A DNA stretch of 64,000 nucleotides, taken from assembly GCA_033961575.1 (NCBI GenBank), contig CM066737.1, forward strand, positions 102,886,709-102,950,708, given 5' to 3'. This document shows positions 12,801-25,300 of this stretch, piece after piece; position 1 is the stretch's first letter; the number at the start of each line of letters is the position of its first letter. The DNA comes from Aselliscus stoliczkanus. Its lineage: Eukaryota; Chordata; Mammalia; Chiroptera; Hipposideridae. The notes beneath the pieces are model-generated. The model was not told the DNA's origin, did no database searches, and saw nothing but the letters and a program-made list of their open reading frames with translations. Made by a program: the position numbers and the translations under genes.

Positions 12801-14309
12801 CTGATGATTTCTCATGATTTGCCTGAGCATAAGGAATTTTAGAGAAGGAAATCACAAAGGTGAAGTAGCCTTCTGCACACATGGTGTCAGGTGCACAGTG
12901 TCCACATCACATCACAGGTGATGTTGACCTTGATGCTTTGGATCAGGTGGCATCTGCCAAGTTCCCTTTTCAACCTGTATTTATTAGAAGCAGATCTGTC
13001 TACGCCCATTGAGTTGCTTCCAGTGGAAACAGTGAAGACGATTAAGGAACCTGAATTCACAGTAAGGGACAGTATAGTTCCATGGTGAGGGGGACAGAGG
13101 AAAGTATTTGGGGCCACATTTGTTTTGCTGGGGTCGAATGCATCCATCCCTCTTCCTGATTTATTTTTCTTCAGCATTTCTCCTCACCTGGCTGTGTGTC
13201 CATTTATTTACTTGTTTGTCTTCTGTCTCCACTCCCTTCGAAAGCAAGCTCCATGGCAGAAGGGACTTCACTTTATTTACAGCGTATTCTCTGACTCTCT
13301 AAAGGGAAATACCATCAAATTCATGTTTGAACCGGATTTAAAGAGGCTTTAGGTGAAAGACCAACAAAGGTAAAGTGTCCTGGTTCCCGGCCTCTGCTAT
13401 GATGCCAGCAATATTATTTCGTATTTGTTTTTTCTAAAGATTTTATCAGGGAATTGGGGGAGGGGAACAGCGTTGGGGAATCGGAGAAGGGGAACAGACA
13501 AGTTGCTGTCCTTTTGTTCTTCAGTCTAGTTGTGGAGGACGTCGCTTCACTGGCCCATATTAGTATTATCATTGCGCTCTTCCCGGTGAAGCAGTCGCAT
13601 GCCAGCCATTGGACGGCCGCTCATGGCAGCTCACAAAAGTGTATGCCAGCTGCCGGCCAGCCCCACTGCAGCCTAGCCGTCACTGGCGCTTCACAGCAGC
13701 CCAGCCCCAGGTTGAGCTATTGTTCACCATCCTAGCTATAGAGGGCGCAGCATCACTGGCCCCTCATGTGGGATCTGAACCAGGGCCCTGCTGCTCAGAG
13801 CTGGTGTCCCAAGCCAACTCTTTATCAACATGCCACTTTGTTGGCCCTGTGTTTGTTTAATTTATATAAATGGCATGTGCTGCACATACTATTCCGCTTG
13901 CCATATTTTCTTTCAATAGAGTATTTTTCAGATTTATTCTTTATAAAAATGTGTAGCTCTAGTTCAGTAGTTTTCCCGTGGGGGTGATTTTTGTCCTTCA
14001 GAGGATATTGGGTGATGCCTGGAGACAGTTTTGATTGTTACTCCTGGAGGTGGTTCTAAAATCACTGGCCTGACAGAAGCCAAGTTACTGTTACATGTCC
14101 TGCGATGTGCAGGCTTCTCCCCAACACAGGACTCGCTGGCCCTGTAGCCCAACTGTCTGGAATCCCTGGGTTCTTTCTGTGCTTGAGTCTGTGGACTAGC
14201 ATTCCCCTGATAGCACACATCGTATTACTTGATCCATTCTCCTACCGATGGGCATTTGGCTTGTTTAATTTTCGGATCTGACAAAGAGTTCTGCGAAGAA
14301 CATTATCAC

Positions 14310-14358
<49 letters not shown>

Positions 14359-16262
14359 TTGCTGGTAGCTGCACTCTGTTCTAGGAAGTACTCCCAGATG
14401 CCCCTCCAGAATGGCACGGCCCACTGACGCCTCAGCACTGCCTGGGATTCCAATTCTCCATCTCTTTACCAGCATTTGATGTTAGTTTTTGCTGACCCGA
14501 AGAGCTTAAATAATTAACTCATTTTAAAAAAAAGTCTACATTGTCTGATTATTACTAAAGGCAAAACCAGGAATAATTCACATGCCAGCATTCTACAAAA
14601 TTGGGGGAAATGCCAAGCACACACTACTTCATTTTGTTCATCTCTGTATCTTTGATGTGTGTTTTAAAATCGCACATTTTAGGAAACCAAGTTTGACTGT
14701 TTCTGCCAGTAGAGGTCACTGTCCCTCAGCGGTTCTCCACCGGCGTGATTGCCGTGTTTCAATTACAGTTGACATTCAATAGTATTTTATATTAGTTTCA
14801 GGTGTATGGCATAGTGGTTAGATGTTTATATAATTTATGCAGTGATCCTCTGATTAGTCTAGTTCCCACCTGGCACCATACATAGTTATTACAATATTAT
14901 TGATTATATTCTCTATGCTATACTTTACATCCTCGTGACTATTTTGTAATTCCCAATTTGTATTTCTTGATCCCTTCACCTTTTTTCACCCAGCCCCCCA
15001 ACCCTCCCAGCTGGCAACTATCAGTTTGTTCTCTGTATCCATTAGTCTGTTTCTGTTTTGCTTGTTTATTTTGTTCTTTAGATTCCATATATAAATGAGA
15101 TCATGTGGTATTTGCGTTTCTCTGTCTGACGTATTTCACTTAGCATAAAGCTTCTAGGTCCATTCATGTTCTCACAAATAGTTAGATTTTATTATTTTTT
15201 TTACAGTCGAGTAATATTCTATTGTACATATGTACTACCTCTTCTGTATCCATTCGTCTATTGATGGGAATTTTCGGTTGTTTCCATATCTCGGCTATTG
15301 TAAATAGTGCTGTAGTAAACATAAGGATGCATATATCATTTCAAATTTGTGTCTTGGATTTCTTTGGATAAATACGCAAAACTGGAATTGCTGGGTCATA
15401 AAATAATTCTATTTTGTGCAGGTCGAGTTGCGCAGTGGTTAAGCGCTGGCTTGCGAAGCCAGCGGCCCTGGTTCGGCTCCCACATATGAGGGCCAGTGAC
15501 ACTACCCTCAAAAAATAAATTCCATTTTTAATTTTTTGAGGTGCCTTCATGCTGTTTTCCATAATGGCTGCACCAGTCTGCAATCCCACCAACAGTGTAT
15601 GAGGGTTCCCTTTTCTCCACATCCTCACTACTTGTTCTTTGTTGATTTATTGATGATACAATCCTGACTGGAGTGAGGTGGTATCTCATTGTGGTTTTTA
15701 TTTGCAGTTCTCTAATGATTAGTGATGTTGAGCATCTTTTCATGCATCTATTAGCCATTTGTATGTCCTCTGTGGAGAAATATCTGTTCAAGTTTTCTGC
15801 CCATTTTTTAAATTGGATTGTTTGTATTTTTTTGTTGTGGAGTTCTTTATAAATTTTAGATGTTAACCCCTTATTAAATGTATCACTGGCAAATATCTTC
15901 TCCCATTCAGTAGGCTGTCTTTTCATTTTGTTGATGGTTTCCTTTGCTGTGCAAAAACATTTTAGTTTGGTATAGTCCCATTTGTTTATTTTTTATTTCA
16001 TTCCCCTTGCCCAAGGAAATACATAAGAAAAAATATTGGCAAGACATTGAAGCAGGAAATTGAAGAAGATACAAATAAATGGAAGCATGGGAGTATACCG
16101 TGCTCATGAATAGGAAAAATTAATATAGTTAAATTGTCCATACTTCCCAAAGCAATCTATAGATTCAGTGCAATCCTATCAAAATATCAATGGCATTTTT
16201 CACAGAACTAGAGCAAGTAATCCTAAAATTTATGTGGAAAAACTAGTATGATTTTTCTCTGT

Positions 16263-16311
<49 letters not shown>

Positions 16312-19300
16312 CTGTGGATTATTTGGCAATAATTGGACATATTTTTTATTTTCACAATGCGGGTGTGCTGCTAGTACCTAGAGGTTAGAGACCAGGGATT
16401 CTGCTAAAACCCTGAATGCAGAGGACAGAACCTAGGGAACAACAAAGAATTATCTGGCCCCAAATGTTAAGAGTGCCAAGGTGGAGAAGCCATGGTGTTT
16501 GGACGAAATCCTAATACGTGAATCTTTGAAAGACTGGCAATCTCTGTGATAATAATGCTCCCTATTATTATTTAAAATAAGAACAAACTTTTAAGTATAC
16601 AAAGTGGGCAAACCGGAGAAAGACGCCTTCTGCTAAGCGTGTTCCTGGGAAGAAGGCTGGAGTGGGCGGGTGGAGGAAGGCAAAGCCTTGATCTCCGCAG
16701 TGTCTGCGTGTGGGCTGTGCAGCCGAAGGAGAGGGGCTCTGGGGCTTGGTAGACCTGTCAGCTGGGGTAGTGGGAGGTGGGGACCGGGTGGGAGGTGACT
16801 CATGCAGGAGTAGGGTAAAAGAACTGTGTGACTTTGCGTCTCAGTAGGTGGTGGTGGCTGGTCTCCACTCTTAGGACCCAGGGGAGTCATCAGGCCCCAG
16901 GGGAGTGTTGATCCCCTCCCAGCTCTCCAGCTGAGGCGGTGACAGTGGCCTGGGCTGGTGGTGTCCCTGCAGCAGGGCGGACGGCAGACAGGGAAGGCCC
17001 AGGGAGGGTCGTGGTCAGGCCAGGGGTCAGTACCCTTTTCTCAGCCACTCTTCTCAGAGACCCAGGCCAGGGCACAAACGAAAGGATCAGCGCATTTCTC
17101 CATATAGGCTTGCAGGCAGATGGCTCGAGGTCCGGGCTGTGCCTCCTTCTCTTGGTGTCGGGGGTCTCAAACCACAGTGGTCCATTGAACTTCCTTTTTC
17201 CTTTGATGTATGCACTGAGGGCCCTCAGCACGGTCTCCTTGGCACAGGGATCCGGGCGCTCCTGGGTGGGTGGACACTGTACATGCTCCCTCTGTACTCA
17301 GGAGGAGTGATTTTGATGGTCACCATGCTCCGTCCTATGCTTCTGGCATTGCGAGCATTCCAAAGCCACCGCTTCATGAAACTCTTCCGACTGCCAGAAA
17401 AGTCCAGCCCCATGAAGGACTTGGGGGCGGCCTGCTGGGAAAGCACCTCCAGGCCTTGGGCACCATCACCCTCTGGATTCTGGCGTAGACCCAGCTAGGT
17501 GGTGTGGTGGGCAGGCGTCCAGTCTGGATCTGGAGCTTCCGGTAGATGTGATTGACTTGGCATTGATACTAGACCCACTGGCGGTGGGCGGGCCTGGATG
17601 GTGGGTTTCAGTGCACCAGGGCAGGGAACCGCAGCTCGGCCTTGGCTGTGCTCAAGTAGCTGCCCATGATCATGGTGCAGTGGAGTCACTTTGAGGAGGG
17701 ATTCTGCTCCCAGACATTCCTATTGTTTGCAATCTCAAAGTGCTAAGGGCTAGGCTGATAGTTGCCATAGGAGTGCAAGGACAGCTCGTGGGGTGGCTGC
17801 ACATTGAAGACCTCCAAGCACTGGGTCCTGCACATGCTAGGACAGTGCCCAGTGCACCCTGGAACCTCACCGGACGCCCCCTGCTATCTGAGGCCAGGGG
17901 AACCTCCAGTTTCCCACTGCTGGACCAGGCACTTAGCTCTGGGCAGAGGGGACTAAGGAGCACCTTGACATCTGTACGGGAAGTCTAAAGGGAGAGAATA
18001 TAATAATTCTATCAGGTTCTGAGAAGTACAGAAAATTGCAGGAGGGCACTATCTTTTGTTGCTGTAAAAATCAACATAATGCATTTGAGTGCTCTTCTAA
18101 GGAAAAACAAAGTATTTACTTTTATTAGTAAAGGGGATGTGTGTTTTATTTTCCAGACTAGCTGCTAATGTCACTTTTTGCAGTTTTGCTCTTAAGGAAA
18201 TGGTGAAAGCCAATCAGGATTTTATGTTTCTGTACCAGCAACATTTATTTAATGTGGACCCTTCTATAATTTTCAACCTTTATACATTTTATACATTCAT
18301 ATATAGATCAGATCATCTTCCGTCTATGCACTAGTGCCATTTCTTTCTTGTCACTTCTACTGGTAATCCATGTATACAGAGTAGAGTGAGGCACATTTCC
18401 AATTTCTAGTTGGAAAGCATCTGCAAAAATAGCATTCAAAGGCTTGTGGTAAATTGATTATAACACTTCAGTTTGGAGCTCTGTTATTGGTCTGGCCCCA
18501 ATAAGGAGTGGGAGAGGGACAGAAATAGTTGCCAGCAGAGCAAGTATTGGATCAAGAGTCAGCCACAAATGTGTCTGGATCTGTGAGGTGGGAAGCTGAA
18601 TGAGACACTAAAACAAGCTTGAGGAGGAAACACAAAAGCCTTCTGCAGTTCAGAGAGGCCGAGTGTTGGAAAAGCAGGGAGGCTGTCAGCTAACAGGTGA
18701 TGGAGAATGAGGTCCCTTATGCTCTCTACTGAGTAATTCCTTGTTTTCTCTTTGTAGATTCCTTACTTAAGGAATGATCCTTAAGTATACAATTTTGAAA
18801 CAAAGGAAATTTCGTATATAATTTTCTTCTTAATAAGACCTTTCTTTATAACGGTAGAAATGACTTTTCATTCATAGCTAAGATGCCTCTTAAGATGGTA
18901 ATAATAACACCAGAGTGGATGGTCTAATGAAATTTGGTAATATTTGCTTACAATGTTTTTTCTTTCTTCCCATCATCTGCAGCATCTCCCACGTCTTACT
19001 TTGCAATGTAACCCAGCGGGTGTCATTCTGGTTTGTGGTGACAGATCCTTCAAAAAATCACACCCTTCCTGCTGTTGAGGTACAATCAGCCATAAGGTAA
19101 TCACTGCTGCATATGCCTTCTACCGGTAAATCAACTAGTTGATTCATTCAGCTGTTTTTATAGATATTGGAGAATTTTCTGTCTGCTTCACCATGATTTC
19201 TTTATTAAGATGTCAAAGATTTCATTTTGTTAGTTTGTATTAGAGATTAGTGTAGATCAGTGGTTCTCTTCCAGGGAAATTTTGCCTCCAATGAGATATT

Positions 19301-22300
19301 TGGTGTCTGCAGACATTTTTGTTGTCACAGTTATGGGGGAGGTTGCCACCAGCATCGAGTAGGCAGAAGTTAGGGGTGCTCCCAAATATCCAACTATGCA
19401 AGACGGCACCTTACAACAAGGAATTATTCAACCCCAAATGTCAATCATGCTTTGGTTGAGTGACCCTAATTTAAATATTAACTAAGAATGTTTAGTTGTG
19501 TCTTCTTTTGGCAAGAACCATGTGTAGTTCTGTTGTGTGATGGTTCAATCACATAGGTTCTGGAACCCGAATACTTAGGTTTTGAATTCTGGTTTTGCCT
19601 CTTGCTAACTATTTGAATACAGACAAGTTACTTCTTTCTTTTGTTTTTCTCTTATCCTCTATAAAATAAGAATAATTATGGTACACCTGTCTCAGAGTTG
19701 TTGAGATTAAATGAGTTAATAAATATAAGGTGTTTTGAGGGACAAGTTATACCTTTTACTTCTATTTTGGAATCATAAAAATATTCACCTTTCTTGGGTC
19801 TCTAAGAAATTACCTTCGTTAGAGATGTATAGTCTTTACTTTTAAAAGATACATTAAAAATTTTTTTTTAAAAATTTTTTAAAAGGGCCGGCCAAATGGC
19901 TCAGTTGGTTAAGAGCTCGCTCAAGAGTGCAAGCTGAGCTCTGAGCAACAGCAGTTCGAGGCCAGCCCAAGCTGAGTTGCCGTTGAGCTGCCAACAGGTG
20001 GCAGGATGGCTCAGCTAAAAAAAAAAAATTTTTAAAGATTTTTATTGGGGAATTGGGGGAGGGGAACACACAAGTTGCTGTCCTTTTGTTCTTCAGTCTA
20101 GTTGTGGAGGACATTGCTTCACTGGCCCATGTTGGTATTGTCATTGCGCTCTTCCCGGGTGAGGCAGATCGTTCACTGGCCTCTGGACGGCCGCTCACAG
20201 CGGCTCTTGGCAGCTCACACCAGCTGCCAGCCGCTCACGCTGGCTGCCGGCCACTCACTATAGCCTATGGCAGCCCACTGCAGCAGGGGCTGCAGCTATG
20301 CCGTCCCTGGGGACTCACAGCAGCCCAGCTCCAGGTGGAGCTGTTGTTCACCATCTTAGCTGTAGAGGGCAGTGTCACTGGCCCTTATATGTGGGATCCG
20401 AACCAGGTTCACTGGCATCCCAAGTCAGCTCTTAACCAATGCGCCACTCGGCCGGCCCAAAAGATACATTTTTTTAGAAAGGTAAAATTATGATTCATAC
20501 AAATCACAAATAAATGCTAGCAAAGATTTTATTATTTCATTAGTTAATGAGGAAACTAGTAAGATGTTGAAACCAGTTCAAAGGAGACTTCAAGGACCCA
20601 TGCATACATAGGAAATGAGGAATGGTGATGTTCATTTACAAAAAGATGCACCAGTCTATCCATCAGGCAGTAATCAATTGTGTTCCACTTGACACAATTC
20701 ACTTGATTTTCTGTGGACAAGAATCATTTACATTATGTTAATTTTATACAACATACAGATTTGCAAAATAATTGAAAGACAATAAAGATTAGAAATTGTC
20801 CAGAAAGGTGCACTTGCTGGATACTCAGTAATATTTTTTACCCACTTCAAGATTTATAGTTTTTCCTGACAGTTCCCCTCCTCTCCTTGTGATCATAACA
20901 AACTTTCAAAAGTGAAATGTATTCTTTATAGAGAAGCAGAAGGATGCAATCTGTTTTTATTTCAATTAATGTGCACTTTATGTATGTGAAAACTTCAAAT
21001 ACCACACATGATTGATGTAGGGCAAAGGTATATTGGAAGAAACAAGCTGTTTTTGGAAAAAGAAAGAATGAAACAAAGTAGCTCTCTTTACAAAGGATTT
21101 ATAAATTGCTGAAATGCATATTATTCTCTTACCAAGGATAAATATCTAGTGAAATAACTCATTTGCTCTCTGTAAAATATTAACATTCAAGATAATGAGT
21201 ATATAATCAAATGCCAAAGGTTTTGTATGAACAATCATCTATTTTCCCTTGCTGAAACAAAAAATCATTGAGGATCTATACCAATGGGAAGTTATTTAAT
21301 CTGCTTTAACAAGAAGGTTTGAGCTAAGTTATTTCTGTTCTTTTGCTGCTAAGACCCACCAGTTAGGCACTAAGAATTAGGAATGTCGTATTTCATATGA
21401 AAAAGGATTTTATTCAAGCCCTGTGATTTGGGAGGACTACAAGGAAGATGGAGGCACTGTGGTTCAACCAGGCTTCATTTAGTTCATGCGAGGAGGAAGA
21501 GTGAGTGTTTGGGATGAAGGTCAAGGATATAGATGAACATGTTCACAACAAAATGTCTGTTTCAAAGTTCTAGCAGGAGAAGCTATTTATGGGGTGAGGA
21601 TGGACAATAGAATGGGAATTTATGTCAGGGAATGGATAGGGCTCGTCAGGATTGTATGAAAATACAGGAAACAATACCAAGAGGGAAGGACAGAATGAAA
21701 AGAATGCAGGTAGGAGGAATTTCAAGGCTGATGAAGCTCTATGGTTTGGCAAAATAATACTACTTCCACCTAATATTTGTATAACATTTTTTGATTCACA
21801 AGGTATGTTCTTATGCATCTGTGGCATTTAATATCAACACCAGTCATTTTTTAGTAATTATCATTATCCCTGGTTTATAAATGAGGAAATGGAGGCTCAG
21901 TGAGATTAATTGACTTGCCAAGGCCACCATGCTAGAAAAATCTATAGTGAGGACTTGAACCCAGGCATGCTGCTGGTGATTCTTCTTCTCTCTGCTAGAA
22001 TGTGCATAGCCTATGTACTTAGCTGAGCGAAAGACAACCAGCTCTAAGATGTCTGTTTTAGCCGTGTTGTGAGGGCCTGCCCTTATTCAAGGCCAATCTT
22101 TGGCTGAAAGATATTCATGTTGATTGATACCTATTGGGGATTTCAGTGGTGGATGGATTTAGTCTATACTGAACTAGAACTTGTAGTCAGCTTGAGCGGT
22201 GATAGAACAGCAAAGTGTTAGCCAACCAGGTAGACAAAATGCGAACGCTGATCAAGTTTTCATTTTACTGAGTTATAGCTTAGTAGCGGGGTTCATGATT

Positions 22301-25300
22301 TTGTGGAAAGGTTTGTGTTTCCAGATTATCAATATTAGGTTATGAAAAAAGAAAACATTCTTTAGTTTGGTAAAAAAATTACATTGAAATTATCCCCTGC
22401 TGTACATTGCCTGGTTGGGATTCTCCTTTGACATTCATGAATAATCATGCTTTAGTATAGATTTTTATTTGCTAAAGGAGGTCTTTCCTGATTGCCTGGT
22501 GCAGGTCTGCAGACATTCTCAAGCCATTACTATCAAATTCAAGACCCACACGGTGCAGTACATTAGTCACCAGTCACGTGTGGCTGTTGGACACTTGAAA
22601 TGTCACCAAAGATTAGATATGCTCTGAGTGTAAGGTGCACACTCAGAATTTGAAAGACAGTACAAAATAACATGTCAATCAACTCAACATGGATTACATA
22701 TTGAAATTATATTTTTTGGATATATTGGGCAAAAGCATATTATCAAAATTAATTCCACCTGTTTCTTTTTACTTTTTTAAAAAAAATGCAGCTCCTAGAA
22801 AATGTTAAGTCACATAAGAGACATTATATTTCTATTTTCCAGGGCCGGCCGAGTGGCTCAGTTGGTTAAGAGCTCGCTCAAGAGTGCGAGCTGAGCTCTG
22901 AGCAACAGCTGTTCGAGGCCAGCCCGAGCTGAGTTGCCGTTGAGCCACCAACAGGTGGCAGGATGGCTCAGCTAAAAAACAAACAAACAAACAAAAAAAA
23001 AACTTTCTCTTCTATTTTCCAGCACTGCTCTAGAGGTAGATGAAGTCAGCTTGTCTAGTGTGAATTCTGTAAAGGCCATACAATATCTCTTAGAAGTCTC
23101 CTCATCTAGTTTGAAAATCCCAGTCAGAAATCAGATAAGACTTTGCTACTAGCCCTTCCCTAACTGCCACCCAAAGTGTAGATTTTCCCCAGGTAACACA
23201 TTTACCGTTAAGCTTTCTATGCTTTTGGACTCTGAAAGCACCATTTACTTTCATCATATGGACGTGCTTGTGGTTTCCTTAGCAAATCATACTATACTGC
23301 ATCTCCATTCCTGTGCTCACTGTGCACTTGGGTCTAAAGAACTCTGACTTGTACCTCAAAACACTGCTCCAAAGTTGCCATCTCAGGAAAGCGCCCTGAC
23401 TTCTCACTGTGATCTACTTAGCCCTCCACGCTGCTCCCACTGTGCCCATATTTGCCTCTTTCGTAGAATATGTTGCACTGTGATTGTGCAGGGGCTGATC
23501 TGCCATTCTTCTAGACTGTAAGCTCCTTGGTATTGTTTTTCACTTTGTATCTTCAGCACCTAGCACAGTATCTGGTACTTAGTACATTTTCAGCAAATGT
23601 TATTAAAAAAAAAAAAAGAAAGATCAAGTTGATGGATTTGCAGCTGCTCCAGGCTTCATGATTTCTTTCCTCTCCCTGGGTTTCTTTTGTTCCATATTTA
23701 TCATCCCTTTTTTACATATAGTTTTATCTTTGGGGGCTGTTGGAATTTATGTAAATCATTGTAAATGACATTATACATTTATTAAAGCCCACATAACTGG
23801 ACAACAGAAAAAGTAAACCCTAATGTAAACTATGACCTTTAATTAATAATGATGTGTCAACATGGGTTTATCAGTTGTAACAAATGTACCACACTAATGC
23901 AAGTTGTTAGTTAATAGGGAAAAATGTATATGTGGGGAAGTAGGGGTATATGGGGCTCTGTATTTCTGCTCAGTTTTTCTGTATACCTAAACCTTCTCTA
24001 AAAATAAAGTCTATTAGTACAAAAAAACTTAACACCTGAAAGGTTTGTTCAAATACAGATTACTGGGCTTTTTCTCCAGATTCAGCTGGTTTTGGGTAAG
24101 ACTGCGTAAGTTGTATTTCTAACAAACTACCATGTGATTCTGTAGTTGCTGGTCTATGGTTCACACTTAGAGACCCAATGCTTGAGACAAATTGGATTCA
24201 TTGCAAACATTTAAGCAGGGCTTTCACAATAAAAGAATATTTTCAGAAGATAAATTTGGCAATAATCCGCAAAAAAAGTTGGGGAGAGCATGGTACTGGA
24301 AGCAGAAATTTTAAGTAATTGAGTCCTGTCATTTTAATCTAGATGCTACTTCTCAAGAAATAACACACATGGGCAGAGCTCAAAGCTCAGGACTTCCAGT
24401 TACTTCTAGGACACTCAAAACAATGGAGGGCAGTAGTGCATAGAAGAGCACCTCTCTGGCAGCCCGCTCTGCGGCTTATGAAAAGGGTACTCAGCATCGC
24501 TGCCCTCATCAAACTATGTAGTCCACCTGGATCTTCTTGCTATGAGGATGCTGTGTCTACAGAGATAGCTATAATCATGCAGAGATAGGTCAGTACCTTC
24601 CGTTTCTAATGTTCTTCTTGTCTTGTCTTGTTTGTTTTTGATTCTCATTGTATTTTAGAATGAATAGGAACCGGATCAACAATGCCTTCTTTTTGAATGA
24701 CCAGACTCTGGAATTTTTAAAAATCCCTTCCACACTTGCACCACCCACTGACCCATCTGTGCCCATCTGGATTATTATATTTGGAGTGATATTTTGCATC
24801 GTCATAGTTGCAATCACGCTATTGGTTTTATCAGGAATCCGGCAACATAGAAGGTAAGTTATTGAAAGGGAGTGATCTAAAGAGCATTTTCCTATTTGTT
24901 ATGACGTGGGGAAAAATAAGGAGAGGATTTTCCCTAGCTGAAGCAAATGCCTTATATCTGAAACTTTGAAAAAAAGTGATTTTCAATACTTATGGTCTTG
25001 CTTTTAAGACTTTTTGGAGTCCAATATCACATACTTAATGATGGCTCCTTCCATTACTACTGTTCTCTGTGTTCTACACCACAGGAATGTTGCATATCCA
25101 TAGTCATTTTTTAATATCCATGTTATGATTGTGTAAGCTGGATATGTAGAGCTAAGCAGACTTTTTGGGTAGGCAGAGTTCATCTTTGGAAGTCTTCTGC
25201 ATCCAAATGCTAGCAGTTCCACAGTTCTTCCATGCCTCCCCACCTTGGCCACTTCTTCTTGGCCCAGTGCCTGCAGCCGCCATCTTGTCCCAGATACTTC

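Larger units (their letters stand above)
4991..18982 (+). other. CLTRN: CLTRN intron 3
   Basis: A 14-kb intron, the largest in the gene and the richest in insertions. It holds a GATA/TA-rich microsatellite, an old repeat, seven SINE copies, a transposon relic near 9.9 kb, a MITE at 11156, an L1 with an inverted 5' part, a GC-rich block at 8.6-9.6 kb and a POM121-like pseudogene near 17 kb. Stretches at 5.8-7.0, 11.4-12.3, 12.4-13.4 and 18.0-18.9 kb show nothing I can name. Confidence 0.85.
19097..24658 (+). other. CLTRN: CLTRN intron 4
   Basis: A 5.6-kb intron. It holds MER20 (19255), MIR (19535), two family-A SINEs and one T+ SINE, a reverse MIR (21765), L2 (23340) and an L1 3' end (23830). 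The stretches 20.5-21.7 and 22.0-22.5 kb hold nothing I can name. Confidence 0.85.
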
